Of a stretch of 64,000 nt of DNA, positions 9,761 to 22,284 are shown piece after piece. This DNA is from Cycas panzhihuaensis (taxonomy: Eukaryota; Cycadophyta): assembly GCA_023213395.1 (NCBI GenBank), contig CM041465.1, positions 185,511,741-185,575,740 of the forward strand, read 5' to 3'. The position numbers and the translations under genes were made by a program. The first letter of the stretch is position 1. Each line of letters starts with the position of its first letter. The notes beneath the pieces are model-generated. The model saw only the letters and a program-made list of their open reading frames with translations. It was not told where the DNA came from and made no database searches.

Positions 9761-11215
9761 GGGATCTAGGTCCTCTCCCACCTGGGAAAAATGTCATCGA
9801 CTGTAAATAGGTTTATAGGACTAAATATAATTCAACAAGCACAGTGGAAAAATATAAAGCTTGCCTTGTTGCAAAAGGATTTTCTCAAATAGATGGCATT
9901 GACTATAATGAAACCTTTGCTCCTGTCGCAAAGATGAATACAATCAAGATAATTATTGCTCTTATGACCAAGTTTAATTAGGAAATCCACTAAATAGATG
10001 TTAAAAGTGCTTTCTTGAATGGTGATCTTAAAGAAGAGATCTATATGTCACGACCACGGATTCATTGAAAATCCTAATTTAGTTTGCAGACTTAAAAATT
10101 TTATTTACGGTTTAAAACAAGCTCCTCGACCTTGGTATACCAAAGTCGATGATTATTTAATTCACATTGGATACACTAGATGTATTAGTGATTCAAATAT
10201 TTATTTTAAATGTGAAAATAAAAATCTTACTATTCTAATCCTCTATGTTGATGACATTATTATCGTTGGATCATCAACTCATAATATTCATCATCTAAAA
10301 TCTACTTTAATGAACAAATTTGAAATGACTGATTTAGGTCTATTACATTACTTTCTTGGTTTACAAGTTTATCAAAATCAATCAAATATAACACTATCTC
10401 AGCCTAAATATATTCTCGATTTAATTCAGCGATTTAACATGGAAAATGCTAAACTTATATCCAATCCTTTACAATAAGGAGTTAAACTATCTACTGATTA
10501 TCCAACTCCATTATGTGATCCAACTATATACAGACAACTCATTGGTAGTCTAATCTATCTTACTCATATCCGCCCTGACATTTCTTATTCTATTGTTTTA
10601 TGCTCCCGATATATGCAATAACCATACGAATCTCACTTAAAAGCCACTAAACGCATCTTACACTATCTAAAGAATACTGTGTTTTATGGTTTAACTTATC
10701 ACTTTTGTAATAAACCACTAACATTAACTGGATATACCGATTCGATTAGGCGGTGATTTAAATGATCGTAAATCTACTTTGGGTTATTTATTTTTATTGA
10801 TTTCTCACATTACTTAGTCCAAGAAGAAAATACAGTGCACTAGCATTATCAACGATTGAGCCGAATATCGAGCATTAGTTGAAGGCGGTAAAGAAGCACT
10901 TTGGCTAAAATCACTACTAAATAAAATTGGTATGTCTTTAAACTATTCAATTAAAATTAAAGTTGATAATCAAGGTGCAATTGCTATAGCCACTAATCCT
11001 GTTTCTCATTCTAAGACTAAGCATATTAAATTACATTAACATTTTATTCGTAATTTAGTTCTTGATAATTTTATTTACGTGTCTTATTGTCCAATGATTC
11101 TGATTGCTAATATTCTTACAAAATCTTTAACTAAACCAAAGTTTTTAAATCTCAGAGATTTATTGCAGATAAAAGAAGACTCCATCAAAGGGGGATCACC
11201 ATGATGAAGCTCTTC
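9761..11215 (+). pseudogene. Ty1/copia A reverse transcriptase and RNase H
   Basis: The frame gives [19 protein letters not shown] and then a 152-residue open piece at 10019-10477. That piece carries [11 protein letters not shown] and the catalytic YVDD (about 10244), both intact. The thumb and RNase H follow with LIGSLIYLTH near 10540, ATKRILHYLK near 10640, then a decayed RNase H core and VDNQGAIAIA near 10965, ending about 11160. Several stops and at least one frameshift near 10745 show it is inactive. The order gag, protease, integrase, RT, RNase H is the copia order. Confidence 0.9.
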
Positions 11216-11241
11216 CTTTCTCTCTAGTACAAAAGTTTACA

Positions 11242-11252
11242 TTAAAGGGGGA
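11242..11252 (+). promoter_or_regulatory. Polypurine tract of copia A
   Basis: The tract TTAAAGGGGGA lies directly before TGTTAGAATATA, the start of the 3' LTR. A similar run (TCAAAGGGGGA) lies near 11186. Confidence 0.8.
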
Positions 11253-11696
11253 TGTTAGAATATATAATGTAAACTTTATGTTTCACTTATATTTCTTTAA
11301 GTTATTATTTAGTCACATGTTTAAATTATAATTTAAGTGATTTTAATGTTTAAACTTATGTTTATATTAATTGATTTGTGGATGGTCGTTGAAATGCGTA
11401 ACCACATTCTAATGAACCTCTATTGTATTTATTCGTCTCCTAGATTCATTGAGATGGTTCCGTGAATCTAGGAGGTCTGCATCCAAATACCGACTAAAGG
11501 TTGTTTTGGAGGTTGGTTGTTTTGTATAGTGGTTTCAATTATTTATTAATAAAATTAGCTTAGAGGTGGTTTTTCTTCCCCGAAGGGTTTTCCACTTATT
11601 AATTTATGTGTACTTGTGTAGTGTTAATTTCTTATTATTTCTTGTTATCATTTGTATTTCTTGATCTTGTTAATCGCACTTATGCCTATTCTCACA
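11253..11696 (+). repeat. 3' LTR of copia A
   Basis: It begins TGTTAG and most likely ends TTCTCACA at 11696, giving 444 bp. The right edge is set where family D sequence begins (AACTT, then TTTTTTCTAG, matching 15676 onwards). No second copy is found in the window, so the right edge is inferred. Confidence 0.6.
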
Positions 11697-13993
11697 AACT
11701 TTTTTTCTAGTTCTTTATCTTTTTGGATCTTCTACACTTCTTCAGGGTTGTTTTCATACATTTCTCTCAACAAATTTAAGGCCTTTTCAGATGAGTCAAT
11801 ATTTTAAAGTGTATGAATAAGGAATTAGTAAGAGGGAAGAAGGTTTTTCTTATCAACAACTATAAGCATCACATCAATAACTATTTTGTTCTTGTTCTTG
11901 AAAATTTTCTCCCCTTCTTTATTAAACGATGAAAGATCATCAAGAATAATTTTCCAAAGCCTTCTAAACATAAATATGCATTCCATTTTGATTTTCTAAA
12001 TTTAAAAATTAGTTCTAATATATTTAGGCAAGGTTGTGTTATAATCGGTTATCCAAAATTTATTCTTTTTAAGAACAAAACTAATAATATCACTCAACTC
12101 CATGATGTATAAATGCAACTAGTTTGACCTAAAATAAATCTATCAAATCAACTAAAAAATAACTTGAATTGCATACCAATATATCTATTTTGAAGTATGG
12201 TTTCAATGCCTTAGACTATTTGCAAAATAGATGCCTAATTGAGGAGATATTATGAAAAACATACAATTACCTTCTTATAAAAACCAACTTAAAGCTTTAG
12301 CCCATTTAAGAGATTAGCAGTAAGCCATATCAAGACTAAGGGCTTACTCTCTAGAGATCTAACAGACTTCAACTTGGATTCCAATAAGATTTAATCCAAA
12401 ATTGACTTTGTAAAAAATACAAAATTTTCCCTATTTCAATTTTATGTCTACAGAATCTAAATTAAGTTCCAAAATAATTAAATTATCTTATCACTTAGAA
12501 AATTCACAACCTTTAAAAAATACCTCTATCCATGTATGTAGACAACAAACTAGAAAAAAATATATATAGATCAATCATGCATCTCATGACCCTCTATCTC
12601 TCTTCATCCACATAGATCTGAGCACTTCTTCATACTATGGCTACATCTTTCCTTTAGATTATCTTTCTATATGAAGATTGTTCTTAATATACCATTTACT
12701 ACAAGTGCTTATTCAGTGGATAATCTTTAGGACAACCAGTATGTACATATTCTCCATTTTATAGGTATTAATAACTTTACATAGATTGGTAGTTAACTTT
12801 CTTAATGGCATATTCCATCCATGGCTAAGTCATCTTGTCTTAGGCTTCCCTCACAATCTGTAGATAATTCATTGTCTCAGACTCCAGGTGGTGTGCAAAT
12901 TCCACATTAGCATTATTAAATTTAAATATTATAGGTAGGGAAATCAATGATTTACAATCTCTCTGACTACTACGAATGGCGTGATGATCTATAATATTTT
13001 TACTTAACATGAGATTTGTCTTGCTATGCTTTCTTCTTTAATAATAATGTTTCTCTCCTTTCAGATATAACTTGGCCTACTTGGGCTTTTTCTATTTAGC
13101 TGTCTGCTTAGCACAAATCCCTTCTATCTATAGCATAGCTTCTTGTTGAGCATTTCTCATAGATATTTGTTTGGCACCTTCAATGGCTCGTGTTTCTTTA
13201 CGTACTACGATTGATAGTATGCTTAACTCACTCCTCCAACAATGATGAATACTGCAAACATTTTTATCACTCTTCTTTACTTGATGTTATCCTATAATGT
13301 CTTAAAACCCTAATTTTCTTAGTCTGTCAAATGCCTTTATCTCAAGGATTGGCCTTTACGTTATGCCTTGTTTGTATATCTCAGCCTTATAAATTAAATT
13401 CAAAAGCTCATGCTACTATAAACTTATATACTGAGATGCATTCCTTCTAGACAAAGAGCTCACTAAGATAATAGACCTCTTATAACATAATCTAATAATT
13501 TGAGTTTGATTTTAACTCAGTAAAAAAAAAAAAACCTATGTCATGTATGGAAAATAATTAATAAATAATGTGGTGCCTCCCACTAAAGCAGGCAAACTCT
13601 AGTGAGCTTATGTTTTATTTTTGGCCAACAAAAGCCATCCTATCTTATAGATAATAAAGTTTTACCCTGCAAATTTTTCCTAGTCTAGTACTTTAATTTC
13701 CTTACATCCCCTATTAGCTTCATTCTATTTCAAACTTCGTCTTAATCCTCTCTCGTATGTTGCCTTTATTTCCTTGTCTTCGTCCTCACCCTTCTCTTCT
13801 CTGTTTTTGTCTTTATGTCACCTCACATTTTTGTTTCTGCATCACCTCACTCCTTATTTATTTTTGTATGATCTTTCCTTCCTATTTGCTTCCTTACATT
13901 ATGTGCATGACCTTCCTTTTTCTCTAGTTGCATGGAATAAATTCATGTACTAAATGCCTAGGATTTCAAATATATTGTCCTACTCTGATACCA
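11697..13993 (-). mobile_element. D1, truncated gag-only LTR element (interior)
   Basis: This interior is colinear with 15676-17570 plus 30378-30743 (family D2), so it is a second copy. Read on the minus strand it starts with a primer site (TGGTATCAGAGT, 13982-13993) next to the LTR at 13994, has a noncoding leader of about 1.9 kb and then a gag-like frame from 12103. It is cut at about 11697 by the end of copia A, which probably inserted here; the rest of D1 would lie left of the window. Confidence 0.75.
11705..12103 (-). pseudogene. D1 gag-like frame, truncated
   Basis: From ATG at 12103 the minus strand reads MELSDIISFVLKKNKFWITD, then LPKYIRTNF, and after two stops LWKIILDDLSSFNKEGEKI and KKNLLPSY. 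The D2 copy at 15346-16074 has the same blocks. The spacing resembles a copia-type gag domain (W-x-x-L-x-x-x, then LP-SY), without the NYxxW start. The frame runs off at the copia A junction. Confidence 0.55.
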
Positions 13994-14278
13994 TGTTAAA
14001 ACAGGGGTATTAAAATCATGTTGTATTGATCATTATTGAAGGAGAATGAATACATAGTTATACTTGGACTTGTAGTTAATTCTTCCAACCAAAGAGGACA
14101 ATCGTCTCACCTACTAATTAGGTATTTCTTAGTGACATCATTTAACATCTCTATTAGACCTTAGATAATAACCTATGAACCATTACATGATAATTTCAAG
14201 CTTTATTATTAATAACACTAGATATAACATTTACCTAAATACATTAAATATTAACACATTAAGCATTAACTCTTAACA
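13994..14278 (-). repeat. LTR shared by D1 and D2
   Basis: This 285-bp LTR has TGTTAA...TTAACA ends and is the partner of 30744-31029. On its left lies a primer-binding site, so it acts as the 5' LTR of D1. On its right lies a purine-rich tract, so it is also the 3' LTR of D2. An LTR-interior-LTR-interior array like this usually forms by recombination between LTRs of neighbouring copies. Confidence 0.8.
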
Positions 14279-14302
14279 CCCCCTGTGCCCCCCACCCGCT
14301 TA
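14279..14302 (-). promoter_or_regulatory. Polypurine-like tract of D2
   Basis: The minus strand has a G-rich, mostly purine run (GCGGGTGGGGGGCACAGGGG) against the TGTTAAGAG start of the LTR. The pyrimidines in it are unusual, but its position is right. Confidence 0.6.
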
Positions 14303-15345
14303 ATGTTTAATGTCAAAATAACAAAAGGCTAAATATTAAAGACATCATGACACTAAGTACTAAGGACTAACAAAAATTAATATATGACTTAACATGAGAT
14401 GTTTTGAACTTGTAATGGTTGAATCTTAGCATCTTCCTGAAAATAATATCAGGAGCTTGATCTTCATATTTAGTTGACTTTGGAATGCAACAATGATTTA
14501 GGATATGCTTTTTATTCGTGTATAATAATTTTTTTGAATCATCTGTTATTCCATCTCCTATTCTTTACTTAGTGACTCCTCCTATGTCAGAATGTCCTAT
14601 GTGTGATTCTTTTCTAGAATCTAAAGTATTAATATGAACTTTAAGATTTCCATGAGAAGAAAGAGATTCACCTTATTTGTTTCTAAGATAGTGAGTATGA
14701 TCAACTCCTTAAACCAATAAATATTCTCATGAAAGGAAAGAAAGACAATGATTTCTTCCCTAACTCCCCAAGTTTAGGAACTTGTCTTGGATAAATAAAA
14801 TGCTCTATTTTCTCCTTATCATCCATGAAATCTATTGATGTGTCAAATATGATGAGGAGTTCTATCGAAATCATATGTATATGGATCCCATTTATGATTA
14901 TGAGATAATGGTATATTATCACAACATAATTACACTTTATGACTAGTTATCTTACTAGAAATACATAATAGTTTAGATAGGTATGATTTTGACCAAATCC
15001 AATTTCAATTAAGGTATCCTTCCTTTCTTTGAAGAAGTCTTCTAGTGCCTTTACTGTATATGACAATACAACCTAAATTATTTCAAAAACTAAGATAAAA
15101 AATATTGCCATATTGAAAATAATCATATAGAGTTTTATACATATACATGTTACTATATAACCTAATGACATTTAGAACTTTGCAATAAATTTGTAAACAT
15201 AAATTAAGATAATATTACCCAAACTTTCCATCAAGATAGTTATGTCTCTATGATGTATCACTTGTAAAAGATGATGTCTAAAATCATTTCTAGATTTTTT
15301 AACCTTCGTTCTTTTAACAATTTCTATTATTGCTTTTCATATCAA
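14303..15345 (-). other. D2 region between gag-like frame and 3' LTR
   Basis: No pol domain is found. A 73-codon minus frame (14701-14922, KEKIEHFIYPRQVPKLGELG near its middle) is hydrophobic at its start and unlike anything I recognise. Open stretches around it are broken. It could be the tail of the D gag-like protein or chance. Confidence 0.35.
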
Positions 15346-16074
15346 CATGTTAAGGCTAAATGTGTTTGATGACATAATATTCCTCTCAACCTTTAAAGCT
15401 TCATTTTTATCTTCTTCCTCAATTTTCAAATGGTGATCATTAGACTCATCTATTATTTTAGCACTTACTTTATTTTCAAGAATGTGCAACAAAGGTTCAC
15501 AGTCATTATGTTTACTTATTTTCTCAATAATAGAGGATCGATTCTTAGAAACAAGTTCACCTATCTTTTCAACTTCCTTAAGAACATTAAATAAGTTTAT
15601 GAGAACTTTATCCTTACCAGAATCAACTTGATTATTTATATTCCCCCTTTTCTCTTTCCTCTTTAACTTCTTTTTCTAGTTCTTTATCTTTTTAACAATC
15701 TTTTTCACTTCTTTAGGGCTCTTTTCATACACTTCCCTCAATAAATTTAAGGCTTTTTTAGCTGAGTCAATATTTTAAAATGTATGAATAAGGAATTGGT
15801 AAGAAGGAGGAAGGTTTTTCTTATCAAAAGTCATAAGTATCACATCAATGGTTATTTTGTTCTTATTCTTGAAAATTTCCTCCCCTTCTTTATTAATCGA
15901 TGCAAGATCATAAAAAATAATTTCCCATAGACTTTTAAAAATAAATATACATTCTATTTTAGTTTTCTAAATTTGAATATTAGTTCTAATATATTTGGTT
16001 AAGGCTATGTTATAATTGGTTATCCAAATTTCATTCTTTTCAGGCACAAATGTAATAATATCACTCAACTCCAT
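15346..16074 (-). pseudogene. D2 gag-like protein with lysine-rich coiled coil
   Basis: From ATG at 16074 the minus strand gives about 240 codons with only a few stops, mostly TAG at plausible Gln or Trp positions. Residues 1-130 resemble a copia-type gag helical domain (SLWEIIFYDLASINKEGEEI, later LPPSYQFLIHTF). Instead of a CCHC zinc knuckle, the next 100 residues are strongly charged and predicted coiled coil (VYEKSPKEVKKIVKKIKN; then IEEEDKNEALKVE). Lysine-rich tails can replace a zinc knuckle in nucleic-acid binding, but that is inference. The D1 copy shares the first half. Confidence 0.55.
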
Positions 16075-17570
16075 GATGTATGAATGCACCTAGTTTGACC
16101 TAAAATTAATTTATCAAATTAGTAAAAAAATACCTTGAATTATATACCAACATATCTATCTTTGAAGTACAGTTCTAACACCTTAGACTATTTAGAAAAC
16201 AGATGCCTAATTGAGGAGATATTATGAAAAATATACAATTACCTTCTTATGAAAACTAAATTAAAGCTTTAGCCCCTTTAATAGATTAGTAGCAAGTCAT
16301 ATCAAGACCAAGGGCTTACTCTCTAGAGAGCTAATAGACTTCAACTTGGATTCTAATAATATTTAATCCAAAAATAACTTTATAAAAAAATGTGAAATAT
16401 GTCCTATTTCAATTTTTTATCTGCAAGATCTAAATTAAGTTCCAAAATAATTAAATTATCTCATCATTTAGAAAATCCATAACCTTTAAAAAATACCTTT
16501 GTCTTGCATATGTAGATGACAAACTAGATAAAAAAACATATAGACTGATCAGGCTTCTCATGACTATCTATCTCTCTTCATCCACATAGATCTAAGTGCT
16601 TCTTCATACTATGGCTACATCTTTCCTTTGGATTATCTTTTTATATGTAAATTCTTCTCAACATGCCATTGACTGCAAGTGCTTATTTAGTGGACAATCT
16701 TTAGGACAACTAGTCTATATGTATTCTCTATTTTCTAGGTATCACAAACTCTATATAGATTTATAGTCAACTTCCTTAGTGGAATATTTCATTCATGGTT
16801 GAGTCATCTCGTCCTAGGCTTCCCTCATGATCTGTAGACAATTCATGATCTTAGACTCTAGGTGGTGTATAAATTCCACACTAGCATTGTTAAATTTGAG
16901 TATTATAGGTAGGCAAATTAACAATTCATAATCTCTATGAATATTACAAATGGAAAGATCTTCAAGATTTGGCCTACTATACTTTCTTCTTTAACAATGG
17001 CATTTTTCTCTTTTTAAAGATAACTTAACCTACTCAGGATTTTTCTGTTTGGTTTTCTACTTGGCACAGATTACTTATGTGTCTAACATAGCTTCTTATT
17101 GGGAGTTTCCCATACAATTTTGTTTGGCACCTTTAATGGCTTGGGTTTCTTTACATACTATAACTGACAATATGCTTAACCCACTCCTCTAATAATTACA
17201 AACTTTGTAAATATTTTTATCACTCTTCTTTGCTTGACATTAGTCTATGATGTCTTAAAACTCTAATTTTCTCAGCCTACTATATGCCTTCATCTCAGGG
17301 ATTGGTCTTTACCTTATGCCTTATATGTGTATCTCACCCTTGCAAATTAAATTAAAAAGCTCATACTACTAGAAACTTGTATACTGAGGTGTATTCCTTC
17401 TAGAGAAAAAGCTTATTGACCCCTCTTACAATATAATCTAATAATTGAAGTTTGATTTTAACTTAATAAAAAACTATGTCATGTATGGGAAATAATTAAT
17501 AAATAATGTGGTGCCTCCTACTAAAGAAGGCAAACTCTAGTAAGCTTAGGTTTTATTTTTGGCTAACAGA
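16075..17570 (-). other. D2 5' leader (inner part)
   Basis: It is noncoding, AT-rich and colinear with 12104-13620 of D1. With 30378-30743 it forms the leader between primer site and gag-like frame. The break at 17570 is the copia B insertion: TTTTGGCTAACAGA here and GGTCATCCTATCTCATAG at 30383 join to match the uninterrupted D1 text at about 13620. Confidence 0.7.
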
Positions 17571-18223
17571 TATTAGATAATATGATAACAATGTTTTAGA
17601 GGCTAAAATTTTGATATGTTAGCAACCTAGTTTTCCTTCTAAACTTCCTTAGGGGGATCCAAGGGGGTTGGAAGCCCTCCTTAGCTAGGGGTGTGGGGGA
17701 ACTAGAACCCCATGTAAAGGAAGTTCAGGGGCTATAGCCCCTGACCCAAAAAGCTAGCACTAAAAAGCATACTAATTTATAAAGAGAAATATGATTGTTC
17801 ATTCAAAATACCCTAGATTCTGTGGTTGAGATTTGTGCCTTGTACGACTCTATTATATAGCCCGATTTAGGGTATTTTTTTCATTATGTTGATGGTGTTC
17901 GATGTATTGGATATATTGTAAGGAGTTGGGTGGTTAGTTATAGTTGCTGTGAGAATTCTACTGTAAATTATATACATTTCTCCATTCTTTTGATAATAAA
18001 GATCGATATCTTTCGTTTGTAGATATTTTCCTAGTATCTTTTAGGGTTTTACCATATTATATCAAGTGTATATGTGATGCTTTGGCTTTCTAATTCATTT
18101 ATTATATTATCTTTAGTTTAATAACTTAGATATTAAATTTTAGTTTTGATTCTTATAACTAGTTATAAAATAGTTTAGACCTTGGTGGTAATTTCTGGTT
18201 ATTGGGACCTAGTTTACTCAACA
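17571..18223 (+). repeat. 5' LTR of copia B
   Basis: It runs from TATTAGATAATATG (probably once TGTTAG) to TTTACTCAACA. It contains an 18-bp perfect palindrome, CAGGGGCTATAGCCCCTG, at 17726-17743; the same place in the 3' LTR is decayed. Other G-runs and C-runs surround it. Confidence 0.85.
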
Positions 18224-18225
18224 AG

Positions 18226-18238
18226 TGGTATCATAGCC
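18226..18238 (+). promoter_or_regulatory. Primer-binding site of copia B
   Basis: TGGTATCATAGCC lies two bases after the LTR and differs from the initiator tRNA-Met match TGGTATCAGAGCC at one base. Confidence 0.85.
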
Positions 18239-18297
18239 ACTTTTATTTTTGTAATGAGTTTGTAAAGGTTTTGGTGTCAACTTTTTTTCAGTACTAA

Positions 18298-18990
18298 ATA
18301 GCAAAACTAGCGAATGCAAAGTTTAAGGTGGAGAAATTCAATAGCAAGAATAAATTTAAGTTGTGGAAGCTAAAAGTGTATGATGTTCTGGTACAACAAG
18401 GCTTGTATAGAGCCCTTATAGGCAAATTGAAGAAACCTAAAGGGATGGACAATGATGAATGAGATGGTCTAGATAAAAGGTCTCTTAGCACAATATGATT
18501 ATACTTGGTAGATGAAGTTCTATTTAACATCACAGGGGAGTAGATAGCAATAAGATTATGGACCTAATTAGAAGGCTTATACATGAATAAATTATTGATA
18601 AATCGAATCTACTTGAAGAGGTATTATACTAATTGTGGATGAAGGAAGGTACAAAAATTATTGATCACATAAATATTTTTAATACTCTTATTTATCAGTT
18701 AGCTAATATTGATGTCACGATTAAGGATGAGGACAAGGCTATTACCTAGAATCACAGGTTAATATTGTCACTTCAATTAGTTTTAGCACTATAGATGAAT
18801 TAGACTATGATTCTATTATAAGTGCTTTACTGATAGAACAAGGGAGGAGGACACATTGAGATCAAAGTCAAAAGGCAAGAAGAGTAAGCTTGGATGTTAG
18901 CATTGCAATAAGATAGGCCACCTCAAGAAGGATTGCTACAAAAGGAAGGAGTTCTAGAAAAAGGAAGATCCTACCAACAAAGTTAATCAG
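18298..18990 (+). pseudogene. Copia B gag
   Basis: The frame begins at 18298 with ATA where ATG is expected, then AKLANAKFKVEKFNSKNKF. It continues with LWKLKVYDVLVQQGL, LVDEVLFNITGE and NRIYLKR, the pattern of Tnt1/Hopscotch-like Gag. A zinc knuckle is at 18895 (C-x-HCNKIGHLKKDC) with its tryptophan codon changed to TAG. Stops at about 18460, 18498 and 18541 fall where Trp, Arg or Gln is usual. The changes are mostly C to T or G to A. Confidence 0.85.
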
Positions 18991-19455
18991 ATGGAGTTAA
19001 ATCAAGGTATAGATGATGATGTCTTTGTTACTTATAATGTCTCCCATTATCATCATGATTGGTTATTAGATTCAGGTGCTTCACACCATATATGTCTATA
19101 CAAGAGTTGGTTTTTATTATACCAACCTCTTGATAGTGGTGATATGCTTATGGGAAATGATGTTTCCTATAAGATAGTGGATATTAGTAGCATCAGAATT
19201 AAAATATTTAATGGTATAGTGAGAACATTAACTAAAGCTAGACATGTATCTAATCTAAAAAGGAATCTAATTTCCTTAGGTGAACTAGATTCTGGTGGTT
19301 ATAACTACACAGGTCATGAAGGAATCTTAAATGTATTAAAAGATACCTTAGTTATTATGAAAGCCTTAAATAAAGGAAACCTTTATATTTTAGTGGGAAG
19401 TACAGATGTCAACCATGTAGCTATAGCATTAAAGGCTACAAAATATCTAGCTTAG
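18991..19455 (+). pseudogene. Copia B protease and pre-integrase segment
   Basis: This 154-codon stretch is open without a stop. The aspartic protease core WLLDSGASHHI is intact near 19063, so the catalytic D-S-G is present. The flap and C-terminal region (ARHVSNLKRNLISLGELDSG) match the copia family. It is one section of a continuous polyprotein; the apparent ATG is internal. The neighbouring sections are broken. Confidence 0.85.
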
Positions 19456-20590
19456 TTATGGCATTAGAGACTTAGGCACATGAGTGAGAGAGGACTTGAG
19501 GTGCTGATGAACTATAAGTTACTTCCTAACTTGTAGATTTTAGATTTAGATTTTTGTAAACATTATATTTTCAGAAAGAAGTGTAGACTCAAGTTTAAAG
19601 TAGGGAGTCACACTAATAAAGGTATTCTAGATTATATGCATTCAAATATGTAGGAACTAGCCCTTACAATATCTTATTGGAGGATCATTATACTTTATCA
19701 CATTTATAGATGATTACTCTAGAAAGATATGGGTCTATTTTTTAAAAATAAAATCTAAAGTTTTTAGTGTGTTTAAGTAGTTAAAGGCTTTGGTTGAGAA
19801 GAGCACTGACATGTTAATCAAATGTTTAAGAACTAACAATTAAGGTAAGTTGATCTCCTTGGAGTTTGAGAACTAATATGGAGAAGTTAAGATCGAAAGG
19901 CATAAGACCACTAGCTAGACTCCATAGTAAAATGGCATAGTTGAGTACATGAATAGGACACTTTTGGAAATAGCAAGAAGCATGCTGAGTAATATAGGAG
20001 TGGAGTAGGGCTTATAGGAAGAAGTTGTTCAATTAACTTATTATTTGGTAAACAGGTCACTATCACTTGTAATAGATTGCAAGATTCTTATAGAGGTATG
20101 GACTAGACATCCATATGAATATTCAAATTTAAAAATTTTTGGTTTTGATGATTATGCCTTGACTAATAAAAGTCAACATTCAAAGTTTCACCTAAAATCT
20201 AAGAGATGTATCTTTATTAGTTATGGTGATAGAGATGGTGTGAAGGGATACAAGTTATTAGATCCTACTACCCACAAAATTACTATTAACAGAGATGTTG
20301 TGTTTGATGAATCTCCTTTTTTTAAATTAGATAGTATAGAAGTTGAAGTGAAACACGAGCAAAAAGTTGAACATCAACATGTCAAGCTTGAGACCCAACC
20401 TTCTTTGGAAACAGAAAAGTAGGAAGACCTTTTTTAAGATGAATTTATAGTAGATTTATAGGAGTATGTCGATATTCCTCCACTAATTATTAGAAGATCT
20501 ACATGAGTCAGTCATCCACCTGAGAGGTACAACCCTTCTATTTCTATTGCTTTAGTTTCTAATAATGGTGAGCCTACATGCTATGAGGAA
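19456..20590 (+). pseudogene. Copia B integrase
   Basis: The GAG-pre-integrase block (LWH-x-RLRHMSERGLEVL) starts at about 19459, with TAG at two positions. The catalytic core is heavily decayed through about 20030 (the DDYSRK site near 19711 is readable). A 125-codon open stretch at 20045-20422 holds the C-terminal part: VWTRHPYEYSNLKIFGF, then KSKRCIFISYGD and the INRDVVFDE motif. The region to 20590 is the variable linker. Confidence 0.82.
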
Positions 20591-22110
20591 GCAAGATGAT
20601 ATCGATAATGAGAAGTGGAAAAGGGCTATGTAGGAAGAGATAGATGCTTTAAAGAAAAATAATTCATGGCACTTGGTAGAATTTCCACATGATAGGAAAA
20701 TTATTAGTTACTGGTGGGTTTTCAAGAAGAAAATAGATGTTGATGGAAAAGTTGACAAATATAGGGCAAAACTAGTAGCTAAAGGTTTTATACGTAAAGT
20801 AGATATTGACTTTTATGAGATCTTTTCACCCGGTTGTTAAACTTATTTCAATTTGGATTCTATTAGCATTGGTAGCTTCTCTTGATTTAGAGTTGGAGCA
20901 ATTAGTTATAAAAATAACTTTTCTATATGGAGATTTAGATGAGGAGATCTATATAGATAAGCTAGAATGGTTTGTATAAGATGTCGAAAAAGACTTATTT
21001 GTAGGCTTAGGAAATCATTGTATGGCCTAAAGCAATCACCCAGGCAATGGTATAAGAAGTTTGATACCTTCATGGAGAGCTAAAATTTTAAAAGAAATGA
21101 GTATGATCATTGTGTTTACTTTAAATTATTAAACAATAGCTTATTTATTATCTTAGTATTATATGTTGATGACATGTTGGTTACAAGCAAGAGCATGGCG
21201 TAAATCAATAAGTTAAGGGCTTAATTAGCTAGGACCTTTGATATAAAAGATCTAAGAACTGCAAAATAAATCTTAGGTATGGAGATACATAAAGATATAA
21301 AAATAGTAAGCTATGACTATCACAAGAGAAATATATGAAGAAGGTACTAACCAAATTTAGTATGGCAAATGTGAAACTAGTGAGTATCCCATTAGCTTCC
21401 CATTTAAAGCTTTCTTCGAGTATGGGTCCTAGTAATAAAAAGAAAATGATTATATGTCTCGTGTACCTTATATTAATACAATAGGATATTTGGTGTATGT
21501 CATGGTATATATAAGACCTGACATTTTACATGCAGTCAATGTAGTTAGCAGGTTTATGGAAAATCCAAGAAAGAAATATTGGACAATAGTGAAATAGGTA
21601 CTTGAAGATTTAAGGGCACAAGTGACTATTGCATCACCTTTAGAGGCAGTGTAATCGTGTTTATGGATATGTTGATTCAAACTTTGTAGGAGATTTAGAT
21701 AAGAGGTGGTCTACTTTGGATTATGTATTTACTCTTGCAAATAGTTTGGTTAGTTGGATGTCAAAATTGTAAAGTATAATTACATTATCAACTACAAAAG
21801 TAGAATATATTACTACAACACATGCTTGTAAAGAAGAAATCTAGTTGTAGGGTCTATTTGTTGATCTTGGAAGGAAATAAGAAAAGGTAAAGGTATTTTT
21901 GTGATAGTCAAAGTGTCATTTACTTAGCAAAGAATCTAATTTATCATAGTAGGACAAATCATATTACTCTTAAGTACCATTTTGTTAGACAAAGTTACAA
22001 AAGCGGTGGACTGACACTTGAGAAGGTTAACATAAAATAGAATTGTACTGGCATATTCACAAAACTAATATTTTTAAAGAAATTCAAATGGTGTTTGACT
22101 TCTTTTGGCT
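20591..22110 (+). pseudogene. Copia B reverse transcriptase and RNase H
   Basis: The blocks are YRAKLVAKGF (about 20760), SLYGLKQSPRQWY (about 21013) and YVDDM (21162). Then come GTLKY-like and RNase H blocks (STTKVEYI near 21790, HYTLKYHFV near 21965). At least seven in-frame TAG codons and several shifts are present. The last 180 bases are copied again at 29473-29656. Confidence 0.85.
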
Positions 22111-22191
22111 TATAAAAAGGGTGATGAATGGTCCAGGAAAGGGATCAAGTAAATTGTTGCCAAGGTAGAGATTATTAGATAATATGATAGT

Positions 22192-22272
22192 TGTGACTTG
22201 TCGTTACACCAAAAGCCCACGGGTGATTTGGGAAGAGGACTCCTTGGCAAGTGAACCAACCATAGTCCAACA
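22192..22272 (-). repeat. Short 3' LTR of copia C
   Basis: The minus strand starts TGTTGGACTATGG and ends GTCACA. It is 81 bp long. TTACACCAAAAGCCC and GGAAGAGGACTCCT are identical in the other copy. Confidence 0.65.
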
Positions 22273-22284
22273 CTCCCCCGTGAC
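22273..22284 (-). promoter_or_regulatory. Polypurine tract of copia C
   Basis: On the minus strand GTCACGGGGGAG directly precedes the TGTTGGAC start of the short LTR. Confidence 0.6.

Noticed and set aside
10019-10477. Possible independent gene from the 152-codon frame
   Set aside because: It is the undamaged middle of copia A reverse transcriptase; its ATG is internal and the frame continues on both sides.
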